Shown piece by piece: positions 1 through 10,864 of a stretch of DNA of 64,000 nt (position 1 is the first letter of the stretch; each line of letters begins with the position of its first letter). The stretch comes from Anticarsia gemmatalis. Taxonomy: Eukaryota > Arthropoda > Insecta > Lepidoptera > Erebidae. The DNA is taken from positions 6,083,501-6,147,500 of the forward strand of contig NC_134747.1 of NCBI RefSeq assembly GCF_050436995.1, read 5' to 3'. The notes below the pieces were generated by a model, which was not told where the DNA came from, did not search any database, and was given only the letters and a program-made list of their open reading frames with translations. The translations under genes were made by a program, and so were the position numbers.

Positions 1-1720
1 ACAGATCCCCGGCTATATAAAACCGATTAAGTCAGATTTACAAGCTGATAATTCCGGACCATCTCAGTAGCTTTATAGGCAATTAATTTCTACGTAGATT
101 ATAAGCTTTGCAAATATAAATTAGGGCTTTAAAGTCAAGAGTGGCGAAGTGTTGATATACTTTTAGTGAATTAGATTTTGGTAAGTTGTTTTATTGCGAT
201 AATTAGGCAGATTGAGGTTTATTTATGAGGGTATCTTAGTATATTTAAATATAATATTATTTATGTTGCTCTACATATTAAACTTTAACGTCGTCATTAA
301 TAATGCTAGATAAATTTATGTTCGGGCGAGTGTATGCTTGTTGCTACCTTCCTTTATTTGATACTAAAGAAACTGGATTTTTTTCTGTTCAAGCACAGCG
401 TGCACATTTGCTGATTACAAATAGATAAGTATATTCTAGTATATAAACATAAAGTATAACAGTCGTAGTCAAGCTGCACAGATGCTATCTATATTTTCTA
501 CCTTGAAAACCATACTTGGTTCACAGAATTTGTTAGTCTACTGTCTCATGAATACAGAACAGTTATATAATCAAAACCGCATTGTGTGCATAAATTTAAA
601 TTTTATAATACAATTCGCGTTCATACATAGATACGCTTCTAAGGAAAAATGTGTTTAACACACGACTTTATTACGAGGAGAGGCGCAAAAAATAGAAGGA
701 GGTTTTTTATCAAAGGTAATGAAATTCCACACGTTGATGGACCACATCAATTTATTTTATTATGTAGTCTGTGTTAGGTTGTTCATGCATCGGTCGGAAG
801 TCGGGGCCGCGTCTTCCCCGTCACATCACTCCCTTTGTTTCCCGCCACTCTCGGATTATGTTAATGCAGTCTCAGAGACATTTGTCTTTGCGTAATACTC
901 CTCAGCTTTTCTTGCGCGAACCTTATTACTTTCCAATGTTGTTCACCTACATATTTTATTGTTGTTTACGATTATTTGCTGCAAAACTAATAATTTTCGC
1001 TGATTCAGTATCGTGAACAGCGGTACATGCTCGTAAGACAAGTCGATGAACTCAGTTCGCTATCAAAACTAAGTTTGTTAAAACGTTTTTATAATGATCA
1101 ATATTAAATTAGTTTTGAAATTGAATTTCTTTGATTGAAATTTGGAACTTTTAAGTTTCATTAGTGATATTGAATTTTGTAAAACTATTAAACATAAAGT
1201 CATGTAATGAACGGTTGATGGATATAAAATTGAGTAAAAAATTACAAAACAAACTTTGTCATAAAATTGTTTACAATTAACATTAAAGATTTTAATGAAA
1301 CTAACAAACAATAAATTTCAAAGGTGAAACGTGTGATTAAAGTGAATAAAAAATGGAATAGTTAACAGGATACTTCAAAGGAATCGACAATAACAGCACT
1401 TAGAACTTATCAATATTTCCTTGATTCGCAGAAGCGTACATATACGGTATACGTATAATAGAATTGCATAGTAACGTGGGTTTTTCAGCGTGAGGTCATC
1501 GACACAGTGCAGCAGTGTTCTGAGAAGGGACCCCGCAATGGCGTGCATGTCCGCCACGGCTAAGTGGGCCCCGGCGTCGCCTCCACTTATACGCTTGTTA
1601 TATCACTAACTTTCTGCTTTAACAATCTATGAATATGTCTGTGGGTATCTCCTGGCGTCTATGTGTGGGTATAGCTGCGATTTTATACATGTGTGTAAGT
1701 ACAAGTATTTGTTTCTGTGC
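1..1720. other. AT-rich unassigned DNA, no gene seen
   Basis: I see no convincing coding sequence, RNA gene or mobile element here. The short open frames (up to 81 codons near 771-1016) have no recognisable motif. A GC-richer pocket at about 1490-1590 is non-repetitive. It is probably intergenic or intronic. Confidence 0.5.
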
Positions 1721-1780
1721 GTTCTTTACATGGAAGTTTTTGTTCTTTACATGGAAGTTTTTATGTGTGTGTGTGTGCAT
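1721..1780. repeat. 21-bp perfect tandem duplication followed by a TG run
   Basis: Positions 1721-1741 and 1742-1762 are identical 21-base units beginning gttctttacatgg. They are followed directly by a short (TG)n tract to about 1776. The unit is a multiple of three, so it makes a seven-residue duplication in the small open frame that spans it. That frame is probably not a gene. This looks like a replication-slippage or minisatellite seed. Confidence 0.85.
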
Positions 1781-1884
1781 GAGTTGCGTATGTGTTGAAA
1801 AAACAATCCCATATTTCTAGTTCTTTGATGTGTCATCAAAGTATAGTAGTATTTATTATGTTGATGCGATTTCCTTTTTTTCAG

Positions 1885-1925
1885 AGGTTGTGGCTGTTGA
1901 GGGCGAAGACAGTGATCCTGTAACA
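1885..1925 (+). other. Possible short internal exon (unproven)
   Basis: A strong acceptor (pyrimidine run ending tttttttcag, AG at 1883-1884) is followed by a short GC-richer block. In the +2-offset frame it reads VVAVEGEDSDPVT. A usable but not strong GTAAAA donor follows at 1926; an alternative donor GTAACA lies at 1920. The acidic peptide and the jump in GC content against the AT-rich surroundings are what suggest an exon. No homology is recognised. The donors are weak and the frame that opens with AGG is also open until a TAA. It may be a chance acceptor match. Confidence 0.15.
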
Positions 1926-4900
1926 GTAAAAATATATGTTAATTTCAAATCAAAGCATTTTTTTCTGAATCTTCCCCAACGAGTATAAAACGTTGTAAGT
2001 GGATACATTAACCAATAATAACACATCACAGAACTAAAGGAAAAATAATATTCGGCAGTAAATATATTTTAGGTTTTAGCATTCACAACATAAGCTATAC
2101 TGCTGGTTTGTTAAAAAAAAAATATGCAACTATAATCCACTCACACCACAATCCCACTTTTGTTCAAAATTACAAATAAACCACAGGAATCTACCAACCC
2201 GTTCTCTTTCAGCACTCAATGGGGTAATTCCCACAATTTTATGCATGTGTCACTTAAGTAGAAGTTGTCACCAGCGCCTCGTTTCAGACAAGTGCAGTAC
2301 CGGTCCCATTGCAGACACAAGGACATCTCGCGTATTGAATATGCTCTATGCAGCTTGTTAATCTCTCGCTTACGAACTATTGAAGTCCTTTTTGCACAGA
2401 GGGAAGCTTGATGTGCCTCTGTTCTTTACTTCTGAATAGCAAAAAATCCTGTTCAAAAATAAAAATGAAAACCTGCGGAGGTATTCGTTCGAAATAATAC
2501 ACATAAAAAATTCAGCTTTATTGGCCTTTATAAATGGAAGTTTTATTATTTTTCATCAACATTTTGTGTACACATATTTTTTTGTTTTTCATCGTTATCC
2601 ATTTAACCTCTTCACAGCAAATGTCAAGCTTTGTTTGTTCTCTAGGAAAATTCCGCCTCACTCATAATCACAATACAAATTCCTAGAACCGTATTGAATC
2701 AGTAATATTCGTGATATGACGTGAGAGCGATTGGTTTTCCCGGTAGAAAGGGAAATTAATAACATTCCCTTCGGTATATTAACTGCATTCACCCTATCAT
2801 ACGAGCCTAATTAAAGTACATAGACACGTCAACAGCCAATGCATTTCCCCTCAACGGTCGTTTGTTGATATTCAACTTTTGTATAAGCCAGCAAACATTA
2901 TGGCGTAGTGTGATAGCGCCCAAAATTTATAACAGATACGTGAGCCTATATTGTCATATGGAATTGGGAAAATCCAATTGTGTCAACACACGAGTCGGCG
3001 GGGTAAGTTCGTAGAATTGAATTGGTCGCCAGGTAAACGGTTATCGTATGTAATAATAGCACACTGCGAATTTGGCCGTTGTAACGTGTCGTCTACACTG
3101 CAATTAAGGGCTGTTAGACGATAGTTGGCGCCGGTGCCTCGCCAGCCTTACCGTGGACAAATACACGCTTGTAAAACGGTCATGTGTACGGAAAAACAGT
3201 AGTCGTTCCCTGTGTTTGCCGTAACTGGTGATTATCGCTCGATTGCTCTATAAATCACACTGCACTTTTCGACTGATGAACTTTGTCGTGTGTTGTGCTC
3301 GCAAGGTTGTAATTCAATGCAGTGCCGGGCGTTCATTTGTATGATTACCAGACAATTATGCTAAAAGGATTTGTGCGGCTTATGTGATTAAAACATAATG
3401 TTACAGCTATTATGTTTCTAGTATAAAATAGAATTATGTTTTCATGATATTGGTATATTACATAGGATTTTTAAGAATAGTATGACTGATGTTGCTATTG
3501 TGCGCTTATATTGGATAAGACATAAAAGAAAAACTGAACTCAATCATCGCGTATTGTTTTTAAAAATACTAAAGAAAAACAACAAAGAACAGAGCAAACG
3601 AAAGCATCGCTGAATAAATACGCAGTTAAAACAAACTTATTATTATTAAAGTAAACAGACTTTTCATTCGCAGCGCGCACGTTCGGCAGTAACATTGATC
3701 AATCAATTTGTCCAGTTACTGGGACATATTTCTCTAAAAGTTACATCGGGACATTTACAAGCAATGTCTCTGGTACGTCGGAGCCATTAAAAGCCTATAT
3801 ATAAACGAATAAAATTCGCATGCAAGCCAGTAAACGTTCGATCGTAAAACTCACTGCACCCACTTTGTGGCGCTCTCTACATTTATTTAAAAGCTTTGAC
3901 ATGCTATTACGATGACGTACTACTACTTAGCTATAATTACATCATTTTCTTCTAAGAATGTTGATAAATGGCGTGAATGATTGTTCGTTACGATCTCAAT
4001 TTTAAAGTCGGAATGTTGATTTAAAGAACATTTGATATGTATACAACATCGAACTTACACTGTTAAAATGACAGCGACTTAGTGTAGCTATTTATACTCA
4101 CGTTTTTATGGAAACCAAAGTGACCTCCGTAAAGTAATTTCTTCTATCTTAGCTATATTTAGATAAAAATTATCAGAGGTATATTAACGTGTAAGTAGTG
4201 ACGATACAAAACATTCACGTTTGATAAGATCAAAAGGAAAATATCACATGTCGCCACACCACATAAAACCACTTTAGATTTATTCAACAAAATACCTCAG
4301 CGATAGTTAAGCCTAAGTTATGTAGTTGGAGAACCGAAACTCCCCTTAACGCCCTTTCCCTTCGAAAAAATCCATACATAATTTACATGGATGTCTGTCC
4401 AAAATTTTATTACGTTGTAAACTTGTACTTGTACTATTTTAAGTACAAAATAATGTAAAACTACAGTTGTTAAGCTATAAGCAATGACCGAAAACTTTAT
4501 TGTCGCATAAAATTACCATTATAGCGAAGATACATGATATTCTTTGAAACAGAACTTTGAGTACAAGAGTAAACGTTTTGAAATGTCCTATAAAATTAGA
4601 TTAATAGGGTGTAATGTATGTATCTTTGTTGTAAAGCGTGATGGGAAGAAATCATAACGATTGTAAAATGAATTTTCTATTTATGGCGCTATAACAATAA
4701 GTCAAGGATTTTGATCCGGTCGTTTGAACACTTAGCTTCTTGTACCATAAACTATAGCTGTAATGAAACGACAAAGCAACCTAAAAACAAATGCAGGGAA
4801 TAACGAAACTGTATGGAACCGGCAGTGGAATGCTATATTTATTTGTAACATTTTTTTTTTCTAAATAAGTTTCACCCAGTGGCCTTCATATTAAGCATAA

Positions 4901-5635
4901 CGTTTTGAATGATAAGTTTTTTTTATTAAACATTTCAATTGCTAAGTGCTCGACACATTATGAAAATAGAGTACAGCGGTCGTGCTTAATCTTTTTTTAA
5001 AAACAACATTGGAACTGTTTATAGAAACATGGGAAATGTCACCGAATACTCGAAAATGAGTAGGCACCCTGGTTGTTGAAGGGTTGCGTGGTATGTCGTG
5101 GGATGTAAACTGGTTGCGTCACTATCGCCATTCAAAACGTTTGTGAGAGCTATTTAAATATCCACCCCAACACCGGTATTTACGTCACAGTTGAAAAACT
5201 ATATTTTTAGATACCTTTTGTGATTATATAAGAATCGTGCATCTAAATAAACTGCTTATCTCTTTATCTGTTCGCTGATTTATCTTTCACTACTTGCTGT
5301 TATTACTCTAGCCATAGAAAATAGAATAAAATTATTCTATTTCCAAATCCATTAGCCCAATTTCTAACGAAAATTGAAATTGTTAACATTGCCTACTAAA
5401 ACAAATAAATAAAATGATGGTTGCATTTCTCTTATTTAACTATATCGATTGCAGTATCGCTCGTAACCATTTATTTGCGTTGAATTTGTACATTTATAGC
5501 AAAATAAACAAGCCGAGTATAAATTAACCAAGATTATGTTATTGTATTGAATCATTACAACCACTGAGTGGATAATCATCGTGCCCGAGGTTCAGTGTTG
5601 TATTAACAAACATTCACACCGACAAGCCGAGTGCT
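1926..5635. other. AT-rich unique DNA, no gene seen
   Basis: No open frame of note lies in this 3.7 kb. It contains the GC-richer block at 2900-3330, listed separately, and a small perfect hairpin at 5319-5342 (11-bp arms, 2-nt loop). No recognisable transposon ends were found. A GTAAGT donor-like match at 3004 lies inside the GC-richer block without a matching acceptor-bounded open frame. Confidence 0.45.
2900..3330. promoter_or_regulatory. GC-richer non-repetitive block, possible conserved non-coding element
   Basis: This block stands out from its flanks by higher GC, a lack of homopolymer runs and many CpG-containing words (gagtcggcgggg, ttggcgccggtgcctcgcc). It has no long open frame on either strand. 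A TATA-like word, ctctataaat, lies at about 3246-3255, but no convincing initiator sits at the expected distance. The regulatory reading is an inference from composition alone. Confidence 0.2.
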
Positions 5636-5653
5636 TACGTCACCGGTGACGTA
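5636..5653. promoter_or_regulatory. 18-bp perfect palindrome with paired TGACGT half-sites
   Basis: The sequence TACGTCACCGGTGACGTA is its own reverse complement. Each half carries TGACGT, the core bound by CREB/ATF-type bZIP factors. The two cores are arranged tail to tail around CCGG. This is a visible symmetry; binding is an inference. No promoter or transcript is evident beside it. Confidence 0.35.
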
Positions 5654-6836
5654 CGACACACGCTATACTACCGACTCGTATCTTATTCAAGGTGACTCAT
5701 GGATAATGAACCGGTATTTTTCCATAACCACCCCATTGTATGATTCAACCTCATTTAGTGATTGTACGGAGATAATTTTTTGCTGTACATCCACCCTTAA
5801 CACTCAAACAAAGCTCCAAAATTTGCTGTAAAGCCTCATAAGAACAAGAAGTGGGAAATTTTCCACAGTTTTGTGAGCGAACAATTTAAAGGCGAGTTCC
5901 CTTGCTTAAGATGCATTGGCTCATTCCAAACACAGGATTTAACGTTGGTTCGAGAGGCCGACAGCACGAGTAAATGTGGCAATTCGTAGGCGACTCGTCC
6001 CACAACAGGCATTAGCACTAAATGACATCCACGAAAAATCTTCGCGAAGCGCTCAGATAAGAAATAGGGGAATAAAAAAGATTTTCCTGCCTTTTACACT
6101 GTTTTATTTGATTCCTGTCAAAATAGGAGGAGTAGCTTCGTTTTCCACTTTCCCGAGAGACTGGTGAAACGGTAAAAACAAAGGTCTACAAAGCTTTTTT
6201 TACTTTAATTAAACAGCCCAACTAAACGTGCTTTTACGATTTCAAAACAGAAAGTTTCCTTTTGGTGTTTGTATGTTGTACATCCTTATAGCTTGTAGTA
6301 GATGATTATTTTATTTACTGTTCAGAATAACGGTGTTTGGCGAGGCAACATTCTCAGTAATCACTGTAATCAGTTTACCGTGTGATCTATAAAATTTCCA
6401 AAGTTCAGCGCGAAGGTAAATTGCTTAAAACTTTAAAGTATAATATGAGTCAATGTCTGGCGCCTGCCGGTAAGCGGTGAGCCCATGCAGACAAAATTCT
6501 AGGAAAGCGCTTTTTGCCGCCGGCGATTGGAAATAACAGACAATTATTGTACAATGACTTTTACGACGGCGGATTTTTTGCTTTGTTTACAAATTGGTAC
6601 CACGCAGAAACTTGTTCATAACGTATTTTGTAATCGTGTTACTCGTATTAGTCATGCCGTTTAAATGGTCCGCATTATTTAATTAAAATATATAAATTTG
6701 GATTTATTTTAATTTTAATCTGTACAATATTTAAAGAATTACAATCACTATGATAAATATTATGGCAATTACTATTTCCATATAGTAATTCTTATTTATC
6801 CTATATTATTCATAATAATAAACATGCTACGAATTT
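5654..6836. other. Unique AT-rich DNA, no gene seen
   Basis: Open frames at 5631-5831 and 5976-6167 have no motif and no splice context. An imperfect dyad lies at about 6751-6800, with aattacta and tagtaatt at its core. Nothing else is recognisable. Confidence 0.45.
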
Positions 6837-6863
6837 GCTACGCGCTACGGCTACGGCTACGAG
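6837..6863. repeat. Short CTACGG-type simple repeat
   Basis: Four imperfect copies of gctacg/ggctacg run head to tail inside AT-rich DNA. It is small and degenerate and of no evident function. Confidence 0.6.
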
Positions 6864-6994
6864 TAGGCTTTACAAAGCAATGTTATTTATTTATAGCTTT
6901 GTAGTTGGTATAACGAACTAACAGGGCTAACAAACATATATATTGATAGAGAACTGTTTTATAATTCAATAACAATACACAAAGTGAACGCAAT

Positions 6995-8250
6995 TGGCGA
7001 GTGCATCGACTGTAAGTAAGTTTGCATAAGCTCGAGTGGATATAGCGTTATTATGTATGCAGTGTTAGGACGCAGGGCACCTGAGACTGCACGCTAATTC
7101 CGAGCTCAGCCTCTCCTTACGACCGATAACTGTACGCTTGAACACGTCCGACAGATAATTGCTGCATACGCAATTAGGGTAACGCTATTAGCGGAATGAA
7201 ATTCCCACCTGTTTTATATGCGACGCCAACGAGTTATAACCCCGATGATTAATTAAAGCAACAAAAGGTCAATAAACACGAGTCAGTGAATCACTCCGCT
7301 CGCCGATGACCGATTCATGAACACGTTATTTTGAATGCGAAATTGTTTAACGATACGGAAAAATCACACAAATTGAACATTTAGAACGTAAGCCGGCAGA
7401 CACACTAAAACAAACAAGATTCCAAAGCCCGGTCCGTGTCAACACGAGGCGGTAACGTGGAAATTATACGGCACAAATTACATCATTAGAAAGCGCGATT
7501 TTATACGGGTCTATACAATGGGCCGCTCTATAAGTTCGGACGACGTGTTTTTATTTATCCCGCCGCTTACTTTGTATAGCAGCAATCAATTACGAGTGCT
7601 TAGTCGTTGTGTTTGTCGCTCGATCGATCGTCTGTACTTCGCAATATCAGATTTTACGGCGCTCGTCGCGTATTTGTCACTATTTTGAATTTTCATGAAC
7701 CCGCCGTGGCCCGCTTCCACTTCGTCCATGACCGGTAACAATTAGGAAAACCTCCGCCGGTGCAAGTCGCGCGGATATAAAACTTTATGTACGCATATAA
7801 ATTTGGATGTCGAGACATGTTTTATTGTACAGTCGTAAAATTTGGGGTCGGAAAAGACCGACATATTTATTAAATACGAACAAGGTCGTAAAGTTGAATG
7901 CAAACCTCTTCGTGGCATCGATAATATCATCGAACTATTTTTGATGCTCATCAGTACTTGTTTGCCGATCGATTACGACGACGCACGGCTTTCACGATTG
8001 CTCAGATATTTATGCACAAAAGTAAATGAAAACGACGAGATTGTCGAATAGAAATGTAAGAAACTCGTGCGTTTCTCAAAGTGCTATCTCTTTGTCGTGA
8101 ATTTATCTCGAAACATTCGGCTTTCCCGTATAAGTTCACAAAATGGCTCCAACAATAACGTGAATCCGCTTAACATTTCGCGGGGCCCGGCCGCCTCGGG
8201 GAGGGCGCGGGATTCCCGGTGACGCGGCGCCTTAAACGTGGGAATACGCC
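6995..8250. promoter_or_regulatory. Long GC-richer unique block, candidate regulatory landscape
   Basis: For about 1.2 kb the base composition is clearly more balanced than in neighbouring DNA and no transposon signatures are seen. CpG-bearing words recur (gctcgatcgatcgtctg near 7619, a GC-rich run at about 8178-8230). This is the texture I would expect of a conserved non-coding region or of a cluster of exons. One small protein-like open frame (7842-8051, +) lies in it and is listed separately. The function is inferred from composition only. Confidence 0.25.
7839..8051 (+). other. Unidentified protein-like open frame
   Basis: A frame running from just after TAA (7836-7838) to TAG (8049-8051) gives about 70 codons with balanced amino-acid use. 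Its middle is hydrophobic and its end is charged (…KVNENDEIVE). It has no in-frame ATG near its start, so if it is real it is an exon or a decayed copy rather than a complete gene. A good acceptor (ttttattgtacag, AG at 7831-7832) sits just upstream, but the TAA then falls inside the exon in this frame, which argues against it. A 69-codon frame also overlaps on the minus strand. I do not recognise the product. Confidence 0.15.
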
Positions 8251-8949
8251 GACGTTACCTATCGCTCCACTTATTTACCGAATACAACTCTAATAAATTT
8301 AATAAAGGGGAAGGAAACGTGCGACAGATGCAGGAGCCGACTGAAAAAATATCTGCCGGTGTACGTTACGTGTGTGTTCGAATAAATTTTTGTTTGCATT
8401 TATCGTTTCCAATAACTCATAAAAGGTAATAAAAAACGCCACCTTACCGAGCTGTAAATTTCCTAAAGAGCACAACATCTACAGGTAGTTGGCTGGCTTC
8501 CAGTCCTTACCTGAGCACCTAGATGTGTTCTACATTAAACGCTATGTCACTGCAAAAAGTTTAATGAGCCTCATTTATACACAAAGCGACGTGATATAGT
8601 GCACCGGGAGCTCTGAATCTAAAATTCAAATGTCAAAAATGTAAAATATAGGCGAGTAAATATAAAAAATAGCAAGTCGGTGGACAGTGAGGCAGGACGG
8701 TAATCCGGCTGTCGCCGGCAGGTATCGATGGACGGATTAAAACACCATTTTTACTGACGGTTAAACCTTTTGCCGAGTATCATTTTCATGTTTTCAATTA
8801 TAGCACCGATGCTGTGATTTTGTGGCACTGATATTTATTTTACTTTAAATAGATCCGGGGAAGTTTACATTTGTATTTTTTGTGCTAATTGATAAAATAA
8901 ACATTTCTTAAACCTTGAACTTTTTACAGTTTAGGTAAGGACGTGAGGT
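8251..8949. other. Unique DNA with scattered splice-like sites
   Basis: No protein frame of note. On the minus strand an acceptor-like run (aaactttttgcag, ending near 8551) and a strong donor (ctcag/gtaagg, at about 8511) bound a 39-nt segment that has a stop in every frame. On the plus strand a juxtaposed acceptor and donor lies at 8934/8935 (tttttacagtttag/gtaagg). Both could be parts of a non-coding transcript or chance matches. Confidence 0.25.
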
Positions 8950-8969
8950 ATACATACATACATACATAC
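8950..8969. repeat. (CATA)n microsatellite
   Basis: About five tandem copies of the tetranucleotide TACA/CATA. It is a simple repeat of a type common in this window; shorter ones lie near 15305 and 52674. Confidence 0.85.
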
Positions 8970-9714
8970 GATAAACACAAAAACTTAATCGAAAAGAAAA
9001 ATTATTACTCAATTTGATAGTAAAAAATAACAATTTTGACATGCTACAACGTGGTACACGACTAGGAAATCGATGGTAGGCAGGTCTATAAAACTATAAA
9101 TAATAAATATTCGCGGTCATAAAATTTTATGTAGCTAGGAGGGCTGGCTTCATGGTGTACATCAATTGTTCTGCGCCAAGGCACGTCGCCGCAGACGACA
9201 TCATACATAAATTTAGCATAGAGTCATTCGGGGTAACTGTTCGCAGTGGGTAAGTGAGCGCAGGGCCTATATCTCTGATCGGGGTGAGGGGGCGGGGGTG
9301 ACTGTTTTGGTCAATCGTAGCTGCAAGCGATGCGAAATAGTCGCGACATGTCAGTGCGCCGCACCACACTTTGTTGTTTATTTATTTGCAAAAAACTGTT
9401 TTAGGCCATTTGATTGTGTCTTTCTTATTGTTTGGAAAACAGTCTGACACACAAGATTGTAAAGCAACACCAGGAAAGTCATGTTTTTTTAATTAAATGG
9501 TTATTGTTGTTGAAATTTGTAAGCGTAATATAAAGTTATATTCATTACTTTGGACTCAGCGGTTCTTATATTCAATTTTGGGGTCTGCGGGAAAGTGTGC
9601 GCGGGTAAGTGGGCGCACGCGCACACTTGCCCGGATTCATAAAGATAATAATAAATTTATATAATTTTAGTACCAAATAAACTCTAATTTACTTATTTGT
9701 TTTAGTGTAGCGCC

Positions 9715-9910
9715 ATGTTTCGAAATTATATGAGAAAAAAACCTGAACTTGAGACTGTTACAACAAATCGCTAAAGCAAAAGCTCTAATTGAACAGGGTA
9801 AAAGTAAAGCAATTGGTATAAGTGAGTCATGTCTTCGCAAAAGACTTAAATTAAACGTAGCTGCATCTTCAATAGGTCGGTTTAAGTCAGAAACAGTACG
9901 AATTATTTAA
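9715..9910 (+). pseudogene. Remnant of a pogo-family transposase N-terminus (HTH region)
   Basis: From the ATG at 9715 the frame opens with MFRNYMRKKPELET, matching the 'M(P)R-x-Y-x-RK' start common to pogo/Tigger transposases. After a frameshift near 9765 the second frame continues with an Ala/Lys-rich helix, then GKSKAIGISESCLRKRLK, which resembles the psq-type helix-turn-helix. It runs on to a TAA at 9908-9910. A full pogo transposase is about 400-600 residues with a DDE catalytic core, and none of that follows. The coding sequence is therefore truncated and frameshifted and cannot give a working enzyme. It lies between the element's inverted ends. The family call comes from motif resemblance only. 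Confidence 0.6.
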
Positions 9911-9956
9911 TTTGATTATTTATTTTTTTATATTTATACCTAGAATGACACAAATG

Positions 9957-10005
9957 AACACAAAACCAACAAAACTACTTGAAGTAGTTTTGTTGGTTTT
10001 GTGTT
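9957..10005. repeat. Near-perfect hairpin: 24-bp arms, 1-nt centre
   Basis: The left arm 9957-9980 (starting aacacaaaaccaac) is the exact reverse complement of 9982-10005, with a single G at 9981 between them. No mismatch is present. It lies 46 bases after the stop of the transposase remnant inside the pogo-like element. Such a tight perfect palindrome is usually unstable, so it may be recent or structurally selected. Confidence 0.95.
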
Positions 10006-10389
10006 TGGATTTTCTGAGGAGATGTTTGGTTCTGGTTAATTTTCATTAAATTTACTTCAAAGGCTATATAATTTAGGTGAAATAATTTAATTAATATCAT
10101 TAATTTCGGTCATATTAACCAATGCGTTCACTTGCCCCAAGTGCGTCTATTTACCCCATAGTTGTGCGCACACTTACCCAAAACACGGGTCAAGTGATCG
10201 CATTGCGACTTTCAGTTGTTTTTGTCTGTTTGAATGAAAACTAATATACTTACAGATTTAGTTTGTCTTCCAAATTGTAGTCTAATAAATGTTTATTTTG
10301 ATATGTTACTTTTATTTTACTGATTACACTGTTCTAATTCACAATGTGGTCCCAAAGGTGAAAGTGCGCACACTTGACCCGAATGACTC

Positions 10390-10703
10390 TAACGTAACAG
10401 ATTCACGATAACAAATAAAGAACAAAATGTGTTTATTATTTCAAATGTAAACAATAACCTACTAGTGAATACAAACACTTCTTGTTTAATGATCATGTCT
10501 GAATTTCCACACGCCGTGCAATACTTTTACATTTTTCAAAAGCGATTCAAAAACAATAATATGTGTGCATGATTTACAGCACGACATAAAAACTTCAGTC
10601 TCTACGACTATTTTACATAATACACTGTGAACAATATTTATTCAAAACCTAATAACATTGAGTCATAAATTCCTGTTTGAATGGAAATAAAAAATATACC
10701 CTT
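10390..10703. other. AT-rich flank of the pogo-like element
   Basis: No coding signal on the plus strand. On the minus strand an AATAAA polyadenylation-type hexamer (plus-strand tttatt at about 10637-10642) sits about 60 bp beyond the stop of the exon candidate at 10704-10864. Confidence 0.4.
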
Positions 10704-10864
10704 TCACGTGTATCGAATTTCGAGTTGAACATAGTGGACAATATTTTTTAAATTGTAATCATTGTAAAAGTACGGCGGTGGAGGGTCTATGTGCGGTGGT
10801 GGCGCGGCGCGGTGGCGCGGCGGCGCGCCGAGGGGCCCGATCTGATCGTAAACCATCGTTCGGT
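10704..10864 (-). other. Possible terminal coding exon, proline-rich, minus strand
   Basis: Reading leftwards, an acceptor (gacatttagtgcag, AG at 10866-10865) opens onto a frame that includes RTMVYDQIGPLGAPP, then a His/Arg/Pro-rich run, HIDPPPPYFYNDY, and ends IRYT before TGA at 10706-10704. The middle of the block (10779-10850) is extremely GC-rich, with GC third positions, in an otherwise AT-rich region. That fits a lepidopteran coding exon and does not look like surrounding non-coding DNA. The PPPPY stretch resembles a WW-domain ligand. An AATAAA-like signal follows about 60 bp past the stop. Against this, the GC run is low in complexity on the plus strand, the polypyrimidine tract is modest and no partner exon was found. 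I cannot name the protein. Confidence 0.3.

Larger units (their letters stand above)
9221..10389 (+). mobile_element. Degenerate pogo/Tigger-like DNA transposon (Tc1/mariner superfamily)
   Basis: The left end GAGTCATTCGGG (9221) and the right end CCCGAATGACTC (ending 10389) are perfect 12-bp inverted repeats. The similarity extends to about 21 of 25 positions. Both ends are bordered by TA (9219-9220 and 10390-10391), the target duplication typical of Tc1/mariner elements. Inside lie several inverted copies of a GGGTAAGTG..GCGCA-like motif (about 9248, 9603, 9615, 10130, 10165), which look like subterminal binding sites. A broken HTH transposase start lies at 9715-9910. At about 1.17 kb it is shorter than an autonomous pogo element, so most of the transposase and its DDE domain are gone. 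A 49-bp palindrome interrupts the interior. Confidence 0.75.

Noticed and set aside
1629..1820. 63-codon frame with duplicated FFTWKFL
   Set aside because: The duplication comes from the 21-bp tandem repeat and the rest is a TG run; no gene support.
3246..3290. TATA-box promoter (ctctataaat)
   Set aside because: No initiator at the expected 25-32 bp and no downstream open frame; TATA-like words are frequent in AT-rich DNA.
8511..8551. 39-nt minus-strand segment between good acceptor and GTAAGG donor
   Set aside because: Every frame contains a stop, so it is not coding; no evidence for a non-coding transcript.
10779..10830. CpG-rich simple repeat only
   Set aside because: Kept instead as part of a minus-strand exon candidate because an open frame, acceptor, stop and polyadenylation-type signal are in order; simple repeat remains the main alternative.
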